A DNA stretch of 64,000 bases from Acidobacteriota bacterium (GTDB lineage: Bacteria; Acidobacteriota; Blastocatellia; Pyrinomonadales; Pyrinomonadaceae), in the NCBI GenBank assembly GCA_029781855.1, contig JAKOVX010000039.1, positions 1-64,000 of the forward strand, written 5' to 3'. Positions 8,546 to 17,082 of the stretch are shown piece by piece. Numbering within the stretch: position 1 is the first letter of the stretch; the number at the start of each line of letters is the position of its first letter. The position numbers and the translations under genes are program-made. Below the pieces are notes generated by a model that was not told the DNA's origin, made no database searches, and saw nothing but the letters and a program-made list of their open reading frames with translations.

Positions 8546-10393
8546 ATGAGAAGTAAAATAACGCTATTTTTGAAGGCGATCGCTTTTACGGTGGTTCTTT
8601 CGGCCGGCGTGGCCATACACGCTCAAAAGGTGGATGCGCCGTTCACGCGATCCGAAGTGATGATACCGATGCGCGACGGTGTTCGGCTTCACACCTTCAT
8701 CTATGTTCCGACCGGCCCCGAAGAAAAACGCCCGATCCTTTTTCTTCGAACGCCGTACGGAACCGGTGATCTGAGCCCGGCTCAACTCGCCGGTGCAGTT
8801 GCCGATCTCGTGCCGGACGGCTACATAATCGTCAACCAGGACATCCGGGGACGATTCAAGTCCGAGGGCCAGTTCGTGATGCTCCGCCAGCCGAGAGACC
8901 CGAAAGTTAAGGGTGCCATCGACGAAAGCACCGATGCCTACGACACGATCGATTATTTGCTGAAGAATACGTCGAACAATGGCCGTGTCGGGATGGCCGG
9001 GACGAGTTATGGAGCATGGTTGACCGTCATGGCGGCGCTCGACCCTCACCCGGCGCTAAAAGCTGCGGTTCCACAGGCGTCGCCGGCCGATATGTGGATA
9101 GGCGACGATTTTCATCACAACGGTGCATTTCGATTGAGCTACGGCCTCGAATACACCTACATGATGGAATCGTCAAAAGAGATGACAGACACCGCGAGCT
9201 TGGTAAATAACTATGACGTTTATCAGTGGTACTTGGATCTCGGCCCGCTAGCCAACGTCGATGCAAAGTATTTCAAGAAAGGCCTGCCGACGTGGAATGA
9301 TTTTGTAAATCACCCCGATTACGATGCGTTCTGGAAGAGGCAGGGTTTCGCGCCGTGGCTGAACCGAGTTACCGTGCCGACTCTCAATGTCGCAGGATGG
9401 TGGGACCAGGAGGATTTTTACGGCCCGATCACTATTTACGAACTGCTCGAACGACACGACACACAGAATAAGAATTTTCTCGTTGTAGGCCCGTGGAATC
9501 ACGGTGGCTGGTCGCGGAGCGACGGCCGAAAGCTGGGCCCCGTTGATTTTGGCAGCGAGACCTCGGTCTATTATCGAAAAAATGTAATGGCCAAGTTCTT
9601 GGCACATTACCTAAAAGACGCCCCGGATCCGAACCTGCCCGAGGCCCTCACGTTCCGAACGGGAGCCAATGAATGGGAGCGGCACAATGCCTGGCCGCCG
9701 AAGCAGGGTATAGCCAACCGCAAACTCTACTTCCGGGCAAACGGCACCCTTTCATTTGATGCACCGCCTGACAAGGGCGTCGGCGCTTACGACAGCTACA
9801 TATCAGATCCCGCGAATCCTGTCCCTTACCGGCAGCGGCCGATACTCCTGAAATCAGGCTGGACGACGTGGCAGGTCAACGATCAACGTTTCGCTTCGGA
9901 TCGTCCCGATGTTTTCGATTGGTCGACGGAACCGCTTGCCGAGGACGTGACGGTATCCGGCAAGATAACCGCGAACCTTTTCGCCTCGACGACCGGCACG
10001 GACAGCGACTGGATCGTTAAACTGATCGATGTTTACCCCGAAAACTATACTGCTGACCCGACGATGAGCGGGTACCAGCTAATGATAGCCGGCGACGTGC
10101 TTCGCGGCCGTTACAGAAACAGCCGCGAGAAACCTGAGCCTGTGCCGGCTAACTCGATCCAGCACTACCAGATCGGCTTTCCCGCGAACGACCACGATTT
10201 TAAGAAGGGGCACCGAATATTAGTACAGGTACAAAGCAGTTGGTTTCCATTGATAGACAGAAACCCGCAGACATTCGTGGAGAACATTTTTCTTGCGAAG
10301 GCGTCGGATTTTCGCACGGCGACCCAGCGTGTGTACCGATCCGGCGAACAGGCGTCGTATATTGCCATGCCGGTCGTGGAAACTGGTAAATAG
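8546..10393 (+). CDS. CocE/NonD-family hydrolase (X-Pro dipeptidyl-peptidase / acylase type)
   Basis: A 615-residue secreted alpha/beta-hydrolase with an N-terminal signal peptide ending in VAIHAQ. The S15/CocE nucleophile motif GTSYGAW puts the catalytic Ser at 154. YDTIDYLLKN upstream and a GPWNHGGW histidine motif later are typical of the family. The C-terminal 200 residues form the jelly-roll domain (PexPD, PF08530) found in cocaine esterase and in glutaryl-7-ACA acylases. Members cleave amide or ester bonds of acylated or Xaa-Pro substrates; the substrate here cannot be told. It begins 13 bases after the S41 gene, with only a weak ribosome site, suggesting coupling. Confidence 0.88.
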   Translation: MRSKITLFLKAIAFTVVLSAGVAIHAQKVDAPFTRSEVMIPMRDGVRLHTFIYVPTGPEEKRPILFLRTPYGTGDLSPAQLAGAVADLVPDGYIIVNQDIRGRFKSEGQFVMLRQPRDPKVKGAIDESTDAYDTIDYLLKNTSNNGRVGMAGTSYGAWLTVMAALDPHPALKAAVPQASPADMWIGDDFHHNGAFRLSYGLEYTYMMESSKEMTDTASLVNNYDVYQWYLDLGPLANVDAKYFKKGLPTWNDFVNHPDYDAFWKRQGFAPWLNRVTVPTLNVAGWWDQEDFYGPITIYELLERHDTQNKNFLVVGPWNHGGWSRSDGRKLGPVDFGSETSVYYRKNVMAKFLAHYLKDAPDPNLPEALTFRTGANEWERHNAWPPKQGIANRKLYFRANGTLSFDAPPDKGVGAYDSYISDPANPVPYRQRPILLKSGWTTWQVNDQRFASDRPDVFDWSTEPLAEDVTVSGKITANLFASTTGTDSDWIVKLIDVYPENYTADPTMSGYQLMIAGDVLRGRYRNSREKPEPVPANSIQHYQIGFPANDHDFKKGHRILVQVQSSWFPLIDRNPQTFVENIFLAKASDFRTATQRVYRSGEQASYIAMPVVETGK

Positions 10394-10400
10394 TCGGATG

Positions 10401-10518
10401 GAGGTGTCAGGACCGTCTTAGTCGGCATATGGTTGCGGATCGGCAACAGAAGATCGTAGATAGGCTTGTCGCCTACGAAATTCATCCATATGTAGCCTCA
10501 GGCGGTCCTGATTACCTC
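10401..10518 (+). ncRNA. Compact multi-stem palindromic element (structured RNA or MITE-like), function unknown
   Basis: A 15-bp closing stem pairs GAGGTGTCAGGACCG (10401-10415) with 10503-10518, with one bulged T and one G-U pair. Inside it, CATATGG (10426-10432) pairs with CCATATG (10486-10492). Within that loop are two small hairpins, TTGC/GCAA (10433-10446) and TAGGC/GCCTA (10461-10475). The result is a junction-like fold filling nearly all of the intergenic space. No known riboswitch was recognised. A mobile palindromic element is the alternative. Confidence 0.45.
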
Positions 10519-10580
10519 GCAAATACACTTTGCATCGACGCCCTCATTATTTTGAAAGGAAGTACAGGAATAATTTGGAA

Positions 10581-11810
10581 ATGACAAAAAGACTCGATCT
10601 ACTGAACATTCGATCAAGTTTCTTCCGTTCCGTCTTTGTTGCGGCGATCGTCGCGTTTGTTCTCTCGACTGGAATATACGCACAGAACATCGATGTCGAA
10701 AAACTAACGGCCGATCTCGAACCTGAGATCCGGCAAATGATGATCGAAGGGAATATTCCCTCGGCCTCGATCGCTTTGATCTCGGGCGATAAAGTGATCT
10801 GGACCGGAGCATACGGCGAATCCAATTTGTGGGCACGCACGCCGGCCACGCCGCAAACGGTCTACCTAATTGGCTCAACTTTCAAGGCAATGTCGACTGT
10901 CGCCTTGCTCCAGCTGATGGAGGAAGGCAAATTCAAACTCGACGATCCGGTAAGCAAATACCTGGATTTTCAGATTCAGGGCGATGACCCGAACAATCCG
11001 GTAACGTTTCGGCATCTACTGACCCACACTTCAGGATTGACGGGAGATTTTGGGGCGATCCCACTCTGGAGCAACGACGCACCTACGAAACTCGATGAAT
11101 GGGTTCGGAAATCGCTCAAGGTCTCTCATCCGCCGATGACGAAGGTCGAGTATTCCAACGCGGCATTTACCCTGGTTGGATATCTGATAGAGAAGCTCTC
11201 CGGTGTACCCTATCGCAAATATATACAGGAACACGTTTGGGATCCGCTTGAAATGACCAGCACGGCATTCGACCCGACTCCCGGTATAGATGAAAGAATG
11301 TCGGTGCCATATGTAGTCGACGAGAAAACGGGTAAGCAGACGCCGACGGTTCGGATCAGGGCCGCTGTTTTTCCGGCCGGAATCGTTTACGGCACGGTAA
11401 TGGATCAATCCAACTGGCTCATCACCAATCTAAACGGCGGAATATTCAAGGGCAAACGCATCATCAGCGAAGCGACGATGGACCAAATGATGACCCTGCA
11501 ATTCGATCAGTTCAAAGGCGGGATCGAAGGGATCTGGGGCAATAAGACGGCGGGTTTTGGGTTGACGTGGTGGGTCCAGGTCAGAGACGGCGACCGATAT
11601 TTTGCCCACAGCGGCAGCCTTTCCGGCTACACCGCGTTTTTGCTCGGAAATCGCGACCGTAAGTTCGGTTTTGCAATCCTTACCAACGGAAACCGCGCTC
11701 ATCCGCACTTGTTCAAACTGGCTGACCGGGCGATGGATCTGATGAAGAAATATTCTACAGATCAAAAAACGGCAGCAGTTTCGCCGGCCGCTATCGGAGA
11801 AAAGAAATGA
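10581..11810 (+). CDS. Beta-lactamase-family serine hydrolase (class C / PBP4*-like), copy 1
   Basis: A 409-residue secreted serine hydrolase (PF00144). ATG 10581 is chosen over an upstream in-frame ATG (10530) because it gives a clean signal peptide ending GIYAQ and leaves the structured element before it untranslated. The active-site motifs are STFK (SxxK), YSN in KVEYSNAAF, and HSG in FAHSGSLSGY. Relatives include D-Ala-D-Ala carboxypeptidases, D-aminopeptidases and esterases. The stop overlaps the next start by ATGA, so it is translationally coupled to the D-aminoacylase-like gene, which favours a D-peptide substrate. Confidence 0.88.
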   Translation: MTKRLDLLNIRSSFFRSVFVAAIVAFVLSTGIYAQNIDVEKLTADLEPEIRQMMIEGNIPSASIALISGDKVIWTGAYGESNLWARTPATPQTVYLIGSTFKAMSTVALLQLMEEGKFKLDDPVSKYLDFQIQGDDPNNPVTFRHLLTHTSGLTGDFGAIPLWSNDAPTKLDEWVRKSLKVSHPPMTKVEYSNAAFTLVGYLIEKLSGVPYRKYIQEHVWDPLEMTSTAFDPTPGIDERMSVPYVVDEKTGKQTPTVRIRAAVFPAGIVYGTVMDQSNWLITNLNGGIFKGKRIISEATMDQMMTLQFDQFKGGIEGIWGNKTAGFGLTWWVQVRDGDRYFAHSGSLSGYTAFLLGNRDRKFGFAILTNGNRAHPHLFKLADRAMDLMKKYSTDQKTAAVSPAAIGEKK

Positions 11811-13459
11811 GGGATCAAATTCGACGAATCGTCACAGTTTTGCTTATCGGGTTGATGATCTTGAGCGTCTCTGCGATACCGCTTTCGGCTCAGACGGACG
11901 AACCGATCTATGACATTGTCATTAGGAATGGCAGGGTCCTGGACGGCGCAGGAAACCCGTGGGTCCTTGCGGACGTGGCGATCAAGGACGGCCGATTCGT
12001 CAGGATCGGAAAGGTCGATGGCAAGGGAAAGCGTGAAATTGACGCCACCGGTCGATATGTAACTCCGGGCTTTATCGATATGCAGGACCAGTCAGGGAAC
12101 GTTCTTCCAAAGAACGGCCTTGCCGAGAGCAAGTTGCTCCAGGGCGTGACGACCGGAATTGCGGGCGAAGGCGGAGCACCGGTCGAAGCAGACAAACTCG
12201 GCCAATACTTCGCCGATCTGCAAAAGAGCGGAATTAGCATGAATTGGGGCACCTACTACGGTGAAACGCAGGCCCGCGTCGCAGTGATGGGACAGGTGGC
12301 CCGCGACCCCACGCCGGAAGAATTAGAGAAGATGCGGAACATCATCGATACCGCGATGAAGAATGGCGCGATGGGAATTTCGACAGCGCTCATTTATCCG
12401 CCGGCAAGTTTTTCGAAGACGGACGAGATCGCTGAGATGGCAAAGGTCGCCGGAAAACACGGAGGCATCTACATAAGCCACATCCGCGGCGAGGGCAAGG
12501 AACTGATCGAGGCAATAAACGAGGCAATTACGATCGGCGAAAGGGGCAAATTACCCGTTGAAATATATCACCTCAAGGCAGCGTACGCACCGGGTTGGGG
12601 GAAACTCATGGGTGAGGCCGGCAAGACGATCGACGCCGCACGGAGCCGAGGCGTCGATATTGCCGCAAATATGTATCTATATACGGCCGGCGGCACCTCG
12701 CTTTCGGCGGTGATCCCGTCGTGGGCATCAGAGGGCGGAAACGCCAAATTGATGGAGCATCTTAAGGACCCGGCAACCCGGGAAAGGCTCAAAAAGGAAA
12801 TGGTCAGCGGTTCGCCCGGATGGTGGAACATCGTCGAAGCATCGGGCGGATGGGACAACATAGTGGTGGCCTCGACGGCCAACGAGGCCAACAAGCGATT
12901 TGAGAACAAGAGCATCGCCCAGATCGCCAAAGAATGGAAAAAGGATCCGGCGGATGCCGCGTTCGATCTCGTTCTTGACAGCAACAACCGTACGGGCGCC
13001 CTCTACTACATGATGAGCGAGCAGGACGTCGAGACGGCTGTCAAATTTCCGTGGGTAAGCATCGGGAGCGACGCATCGGCCTCGCTCAAACTGGTCGATC
13101 CGGCCACTGTTGGGAACGGACACCCGCGGAGCTACGGAAATTTTCCACGCCTGATCGCCGAATTTGTACGGAAACGCCACGTGCTCACCCTGCCCGACGC
13201 GATCCGCAAGATGACATCTTGGCCCGCTGAGCGAATGAAATTGGACGCCCGCGGACTGATCAAGGAGGGCTTATGGGCCGACGTTGTAATTTTCGATTAC
13301 GACAAGATCCAGGACGAATCCACCTATGAGTTTCCATACCGGACGTCAACCGGGATCGACTATGTGCTCGTCAATGGACAGGTGGTCATTGACCACGGAA
13401 AGCACACCGGGGCAAAGCCCGGCCAGGTGATCTACGGTCCCGGCCATCAGGACCGATAG
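11807..13459 (+). CDS. D-aminoacylase-like amidohydrolase (N-acyl-D-amino-acid deacylase family), copy 1
   Basis: A 550-residue exported member of amidohydrolase family 3, with a signal peptide ending PLSAQ. The N-terminal beta-sandwich (YDIVIRNGRVLDGAGNPW) leads into the TIM barrel. His225 (SHIRGEG) and His255 (YHLKAA) match the conserved metal ligands of Alcaligenes D-aminoacylase (His220/His250). However, the strand-1 HxH is replaced by Gln93-x-Gln95 in IDMQDQSG, and the Cys of GNCG is Gly122 in GEGG. Activity with fewer or different metal ligands, or another reaction, is therefore possible. The start overlaps the serine hydrolase stop; its paralogue follows 29 bases later. Confidence 0.85.
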   Translation: MRDQIRRIVTVLLIGLMILSVSAIPLSAQTDEPIYDIVIRNGRVLDGAGNPWVLADVAIKDGRFVRIGKVDGKGKREIDATGRYVTPGFIDMQDQSGNVLPKNGLAESKLLQGVTTGIAGEGGAPVEADKLGQYFADLQKSGISMNWGTYYGETQARVAVMGQVARDPTPEELEKMRNIIDTAMKNGAMGISTALIYPPASFSKTDEIAEMAKVAGKHGGIYISHIRGEGKELIEAINEAITIGERGKLPVEIYHLKAAYAPGWGKLMGEAGKTIDAARSRGVDIAANMYLYTAGGTSLSAVIPSWASEGGNAKLMEHLKDPATRERLKKEMVSGSPGWWNIVEASGGWDNIVVASTANEANKRFENKSIAQIAKEWKKDPADAAFDLVLDSNNRTGALYYMMSEQDVETAVKFPWVSIGSDASASLKLVDPATVGNGHPRSYGNFPRLIAEFVRKRHVLTLPDAIRKMTSWPAERMKLDARGLIKEGLWADVVIFDYDKIQDESTYEFPYRTSTGIDYVLVNGQVVIDHGKHTGAKPGQVIYGPGHQDR

Positions 13460-13488
13460 AAAGGCGATGTTTTTGAGGACCGTTGCAT

Positions 13489-15135
13489 ATGAACGAAATT
13501 CGTAGGATATGCGTCAGCACATTCATTGGCCTTGTCCTCTTGATGTTGCTGAGTGTGCCAGGTTTGGCGCAGATATATCAGCCTGTCTACGACATCGTTA
13601 TCCGCAATGGCCGTGTGTTGGACGGTGCCGGTAACCCATGGATCGCAGCCGACGTCGCGATCAAGGACGGCAGGTTCGTCAAGATCGGTCGGATCGAGGA
13701 GAAAGGCAAGACCGAGATCGACGCTCGCGGGAGATACGTCTCGCCAGGATGGATCGATTCGATGGACCAGTCCGGCTACGTGTTGCCGCAGAATGGCTTG
13801 GCGGAAAACAAGTTGCTGATGGGCGTGACGACAGCCATCGGCGGCGAAGGTGGTACTCCCGTCCCGGCGGAGCAGGTCACCGAGTATTTCGCCGGCCTCG
13901 AACGTAGCGGTATCAGCATCAATTTCGGCAGCTATTTCAGTGAGACGCAGGCTCGCGAAGCCGTGTTGGGCAATGACTCGCGGGCACCGTCGCCCGAGGA
14001 ACTCGAGCGAATGAAGGCGATCATGGACCTTGCGATGAGGTCCGGAGCGATGGGGATGACAACCGCACTCATCTATCCGCCGTCGAGTTTTGCGAAAACC
14101 CCGGAACTTATCGAAATGGCCAAGGTCGCCGGCCGATACGGCGGAATCTATGCAAGCCACATTCGCGACGAGGGAAAGGGCCTTGTCGGTGCCGTCGACG
14201 AGGCGATCGAGATCGGCGAAAAAGGCGGGTTGCCTGTCGAGATCTTTCACCTCAAGGCGGCCTATCAGCCCGGTTGGGGAAAATTGATGAACGAGGTCGG
14301 CATCAAGGTCAATGACGCCCGCTCGAGGGGCGTGGATGTTGCGGCCGATATGTACCTTTACACGGCGGGCGGGACCGGACTTGAAGCGACGATACCGTCG
14401 TGGGCGTTCGACGGCGGCCCGGATAAGCTCCTGGAGCGGCTGAAGGACCCGAAAATTCGCGAACGGCTCAAGGGCGAGATCAAGACCGGCTCGCCCGGTT
14501 GGTGGAACATTGTCGAGGCCTCGGGCGGTTGGGCAAACATCGTGCTCGTCAACGCGCAGAACAAGGATAACGCAAAATACGAGGGCAAAAACCTCGCTCA
14601 GATCGCGGCGGAGATGAACAAGGATCCCGCGGACGCCGCATGGGACCTCGTCTCCCAAGGCAATGGCCGCGTACTCGCGATCTATCACATGATGAGCGAA
14701 CAGGACGTCGAAACAGCTCTGAAATTTCCATGGACGAGTATCGGTAGCGACGCCGGGGCTGCTTTGAAGCTGGGGAAGGTCGACGGCCTTGGGCTGGCTC
14801 ACCCGCGATCATATGGAAATTTTCCGCGTCTGATCGCGGAGTACGTTCGCAAACGACATGTCCTAACCCTTCCCGACGCCATTCGAAAGATGACATCCTG
14901 GCCGGCTACGCGATTAAGGATCGATTCGCGGGGCATGATCAAGGAAGGGCTCTGGGCAGATGTCGTGATATTTGATTACGACAAGATCCAGGACGAATCC
15001 ACTTACGAGAGTCCGTACCGTACGCCGACAGGCATCGATTACGTACTCGTAAACGGACAGGTCGTCATCGATCACGGTAAGCATACGGGGGCAAAGCCGG
15101 GCCACGTGATCTATGGGCCGGGCCGACGGAATTGA
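13489..15135 (+). CDS. D-aminoacylase-like amidohydrolase, copy 2
   Basis: A tandem paralogue of the preceding gene, nearly the same length (548 residues from ATG 13489, preceded by GAGGA at 13475-13479; a TTG two codons upstream is less likely). Its signal peptide ends PGLAQ. The two proteins are alike throughout and almost identical at the C-terminus (GLWADVVIFDYDKIQDESTY). The strand-1 HxH is again absent, replaced by Met92-x-Gln94 in IDSMDQSG. Later His residues in SHIRDEG and FHLKAA and the Asp of IGSDAG are kept. It probably acts on N-acylated or peptide-linked D-amino acids in the periplasm, with specificity split between the copies. Confidence 0.85.
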   Translation: MNEIRRICVSTFIGLVLLMLLSVPGLAQIYQPVYDIVIRNGRVLDGAGNPWIAADVAIKDGRFVKIGRIEEKGKTEIDARGRYVSPGWIDSMDQSGYVLPQNGLAENKLLMGVTTAIGGEGGTPVPAEQVTEYFAGLERSGISINFGSYFSETQAREAVLGNDSRAPSPEELERMKAIMDLAMRSGAMGMTTALIYPPSSFAKTPELIEMAKVAGRYGGIYASHIRDEGKGLVGAVDEAIEIGEKGGLPVEIFHLKAAYQPGWGKLMNEVGIKVNDARSRGVDVAADMYLYTAGGTGLEATIPSWAFDGGPDKLLERLKDPKIRERLKGEIKTGSPGWWNIVEASGGWANIVLVNAQNKDNAKYEGKNLAQIAAEMNKDPADAAWDLVSQGNGRVLAIYHMMSEQDVETALKFPWTSIGSDAGAALKLGKVDGLGLAHPRSYGNFPRLIAEYVRKRHVLTLPDAIRKMTSWPATRLRIDSRGMIKEGLWADVVIFDYDKIQDESTYESPYRTPTGIDYVLVNGQVVIDHGKHTGAKPGHVIYGPGRRN

Positions 15136-15141
15136 CGGCTC

Positions 15142-15160
15142 GAACCGAGCACATCGGTTC
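15142..15160 (+). promoter_or_regulatory. Intercistronic hairpin after the second D-aminoacylase
   Basis: The arms GAACCGA (15142-15148) and TCGGTTC (15154-15160) form a perfect 7-bp stem with a 5-base loop, seven bases after the stop. No T tract follows. It is the only obvious structure in the 103-base gap before the M55 peptidase. Confidence 0.35.
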
Positions 15161-15238
15161 TGACGGATGGGACCTTTCGACCCTGTTCATAGCTGGCGGA
15201 AGAGAATTCGGTGACCGATTTGCGGTTCACGGCAACTG

Positions 15239-16147
15239 ATGATGAAGAAAAGACTCGGACCATTATTTTTTGTGTTTCTGATATTCGGGATGCTCACTGT
15301 GGCGAATGCGCAGGCGAAGAAAATGAAGATCTACATCTCCGTTGATATGGAAGGGGTCGTCGGGGTTGTCTCGGCCGACCAGTTGACGCCGGCCGGATTT
15401 GAGTACGAACGGTTCAGGCAGATCATGACCAATGAAACGAATGCCGCGATCGAAGCTGCCTTCGCCGCCGGAGCGACCGATGTCACGGTCAGCGATTCGC
15501 ACGGAAACGCCGAGAATTTACTGATCGAAAAGCTCCCGAAAAACGTATTGCTGGTCCGCGGTTTTCCTCGTCCGCTCGAGATGATGCAGGGAATCGACGA
15601 AACATACGACGGGGCCATTTTCATCGGCTATCACGCAAGCACGAATAACGTGCAAGGTGTCCGGGCACACACGTTCTCGAGTGCGAGACTGACAGAGGTG
15701 CGATTGAACGGCGTAACGATGTCTGAGGGGAGCTTTAATGCAGCGATCGCCGGACATTTCAATGTTCCCGTGATCATGGTCTCAGGCGACGATGCAGCAG
15801 TTAAGGAGGTCTCATCAGCAGTCGGCGATATTGAGGGAGCCGTCGTGAAATGGAATTACGGCTTTCACTCGGCCCTGACGGTTATGCCCGAAGTTGCGTA
15901 CGACCTGATCGGGAAAAAAGTACGAACTGCTATCGGTCGGATCAAAAGTTTCAAGCCATATAAATTAAAGGCTCCGCTTCAACTTGATGTGCGGTTCAAA
16001 AACTATCGTCCTGCGGAGGTCCTCAGTTATTTGTCGATAGTCGAACGAACCGATTCGCACAGCATTAGATTCACCGGCAAGGACATGATCGAGGTCTCAA
16101 AGTTCATGGGGTTTATTACGACCTATGAACCGGGCCTGGAGCCATAA
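15239..16147 (+). CDS. dppA: M55-family zinc D-aminopeptidase (DppA-like), exported
   Basis: A 302-residue peptidase with a signal peptide ending NAQA. All recognised DppA ligands are present: Asp36 and Glu38 (SVDMEG), His88 (DSHG), His132 (GYHAS), His144 (RAHT) and Glu163 (MSEG), at the spacing of Bacillus DppA shifted by about 28-30. DppA removes N-terminal D-Ala from D-Ala-D-Ala and D-Ala-Gly-Gly and forms a ring-shaped decamer. Bacillus DppA is cytoplasmic, so export here is a difference. ATG 15239 or the next codon could start; no strong ribosome site is visible. It fits degradation of the D-Ala termini of peptidoglycan peptides. Confidence 0.9.
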   Translation: MMKKRLGPLFFVFLIFGMLTVANAQAKKMKIYISVDMEGVVGVVSADQLTPAGFEYERFRQIMTNETNAAIEAAFAAGATDVTVSDSHGNAENLLIEKLPKNVLLVRGFPRPLEMMQGIDETYDGAIFIGYHASTNNVQGVRAHTFSSARLTEVRLNGVTMSEGSFNAAIAGHFNVPVIMVSGDDAAVKEVSSAVGDIEGAVVKWNYGFHSALTVMPEVAYDLIGKKVRTAIGRIKSFKPYKLKAPLQLDVRFKNYRPAEVLSYLSIVERTDSHSIRFTGKDMIEVSKFMGFITTYEPGLEP

Positions 16148-16218
16148 GGACACGATTTTATGTTCATAACCGACCGAATTGTGAGTCGGAGCAAATATTT
16201 GTTAACGAACGCCTGGAA

Positions 16219-17082
16219 ATGACGCCCAACTCGACGGTTCAGAACTCAGCAAGCATAGTTATCCGCGATATCAGCGGGCCGGCTGAAATGCGGGCTGTTG
16301 AGCAACTTCAAAAGGACGTTTGGGGCCTGCCGGACCTCGACGTTGTGCCGCTGACTCAACTTGTCGCGGCAACGGCGGCGGGCGGTGTGTTGATCGGTGC
16401 GTTCGACGGCGGTTCGCTTGCCGGTTTTGCATACGGCTTTGTCGGACTTGAGAATGGGCGGGCGACGCTTCACTCACATATGCTCGCGGTCGAACACAAA
16501 TACCGGAATCTTAACATCGGCTACCGGCTAAAACTTGCTCAACGCGACCTCGCCCTTGCTCATGGGCTAAATGAGATGACCTGGACGTTCGACCCGCTTC
16601 AGGGACTGAATGCACACTTCAACTTTAACCGGCTCGGCGTCGTTTCGGATCGTTACTTCTTGGATTTTTACGGTTCGGACGCAGCTAGCTTTCTGCACCG
16701 TAACGGAACTGACCGCCTTTGGGTAACGTGGCCGCTTGCGAGCCGCCGGGTTGAGGAACGCATCGCCGGAATGCCGTCCGGGGCGTTTTTTGAAAATGCA
16801 GTGTCGATCGTTGAAGTCAGTGCCGACGGATATCCGTTGGAACATGAGCTGACCGAGGCGACAAACGAAACGGTCGCTATCGAGATACCCGGCAGGGTTG
16901 ATGAAGTCGAAAAACAAAGTCCTGAGTTGGCGTCAAAGTGGCGGATGGCGACCCGCAGGGCATTTACGGCCGCGATCTCAAAGGGCTACGTCGTCGACGG
17001 TTTCACCCGTGGCGAAGGCGGATCGAACAAGTCCGGATCGTATCATCTTACTCGAGGTAGAGCGCTGCGCGACCTCGAATGA
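16219..17082 (+). CDS. GNAT acyltransferase, COG3375 type (candidate D-amino-acid N-succinyltransferase)
   Basis: A 287-residue cytoplasmic protein with no signal peptide. Its N-terminal GNAT fold has the acyl-CoA loop region HSHMLAVEHKYRNLNIGYRLKLAQR (motif A, about 80-105), followed by FDPLQGLNAHFNFNRLGV. This form is typical of COG3375 proteins that travel with N-acylamino acid racemases. In Geobacillus such a partner succinylates D-amino acids so that the racemase and an L-desuccinylase can give net D-to-L conversion (Sakai and co-workers). The racemase is present at 23305, supporting that role by inference. Its stop overlaps the M19 start (ATGA). Confidence 0.8.
   Translation: MTPNSTVQNSASIVIRDISGPAEMRAVEQLQKDVWGLPDLDVVPLTQLVAATAAGGVLIGAFDGGSLAGFAYGFVGLENGRATLHSHMLAVEHKYRNLNIGYRLKLAQRDLALAHGLNEMTWTFDPLQGLNAHFNFNRLGVVSDRYFLDFYGSDAASFLHRNGTDRLWVTWPLASRRVEERIAGMPSGAFFENAVSIVEVSADGYPLEHELTEATNETVAIEIPGRVDEVEKQSPELASKWRMATRRAFTAAISKGYVVDGFTRGEGGSNKSGSYHLTRGRALRDLE

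Noticed and set aside
13447..14802. Long open frame (451 codons) on the minus strand opposite the second D-aminoacylase
   Set aside because: It is fully antisense to a well-supported gene, shows no domain or signal and reflects codon bias of the real frame.
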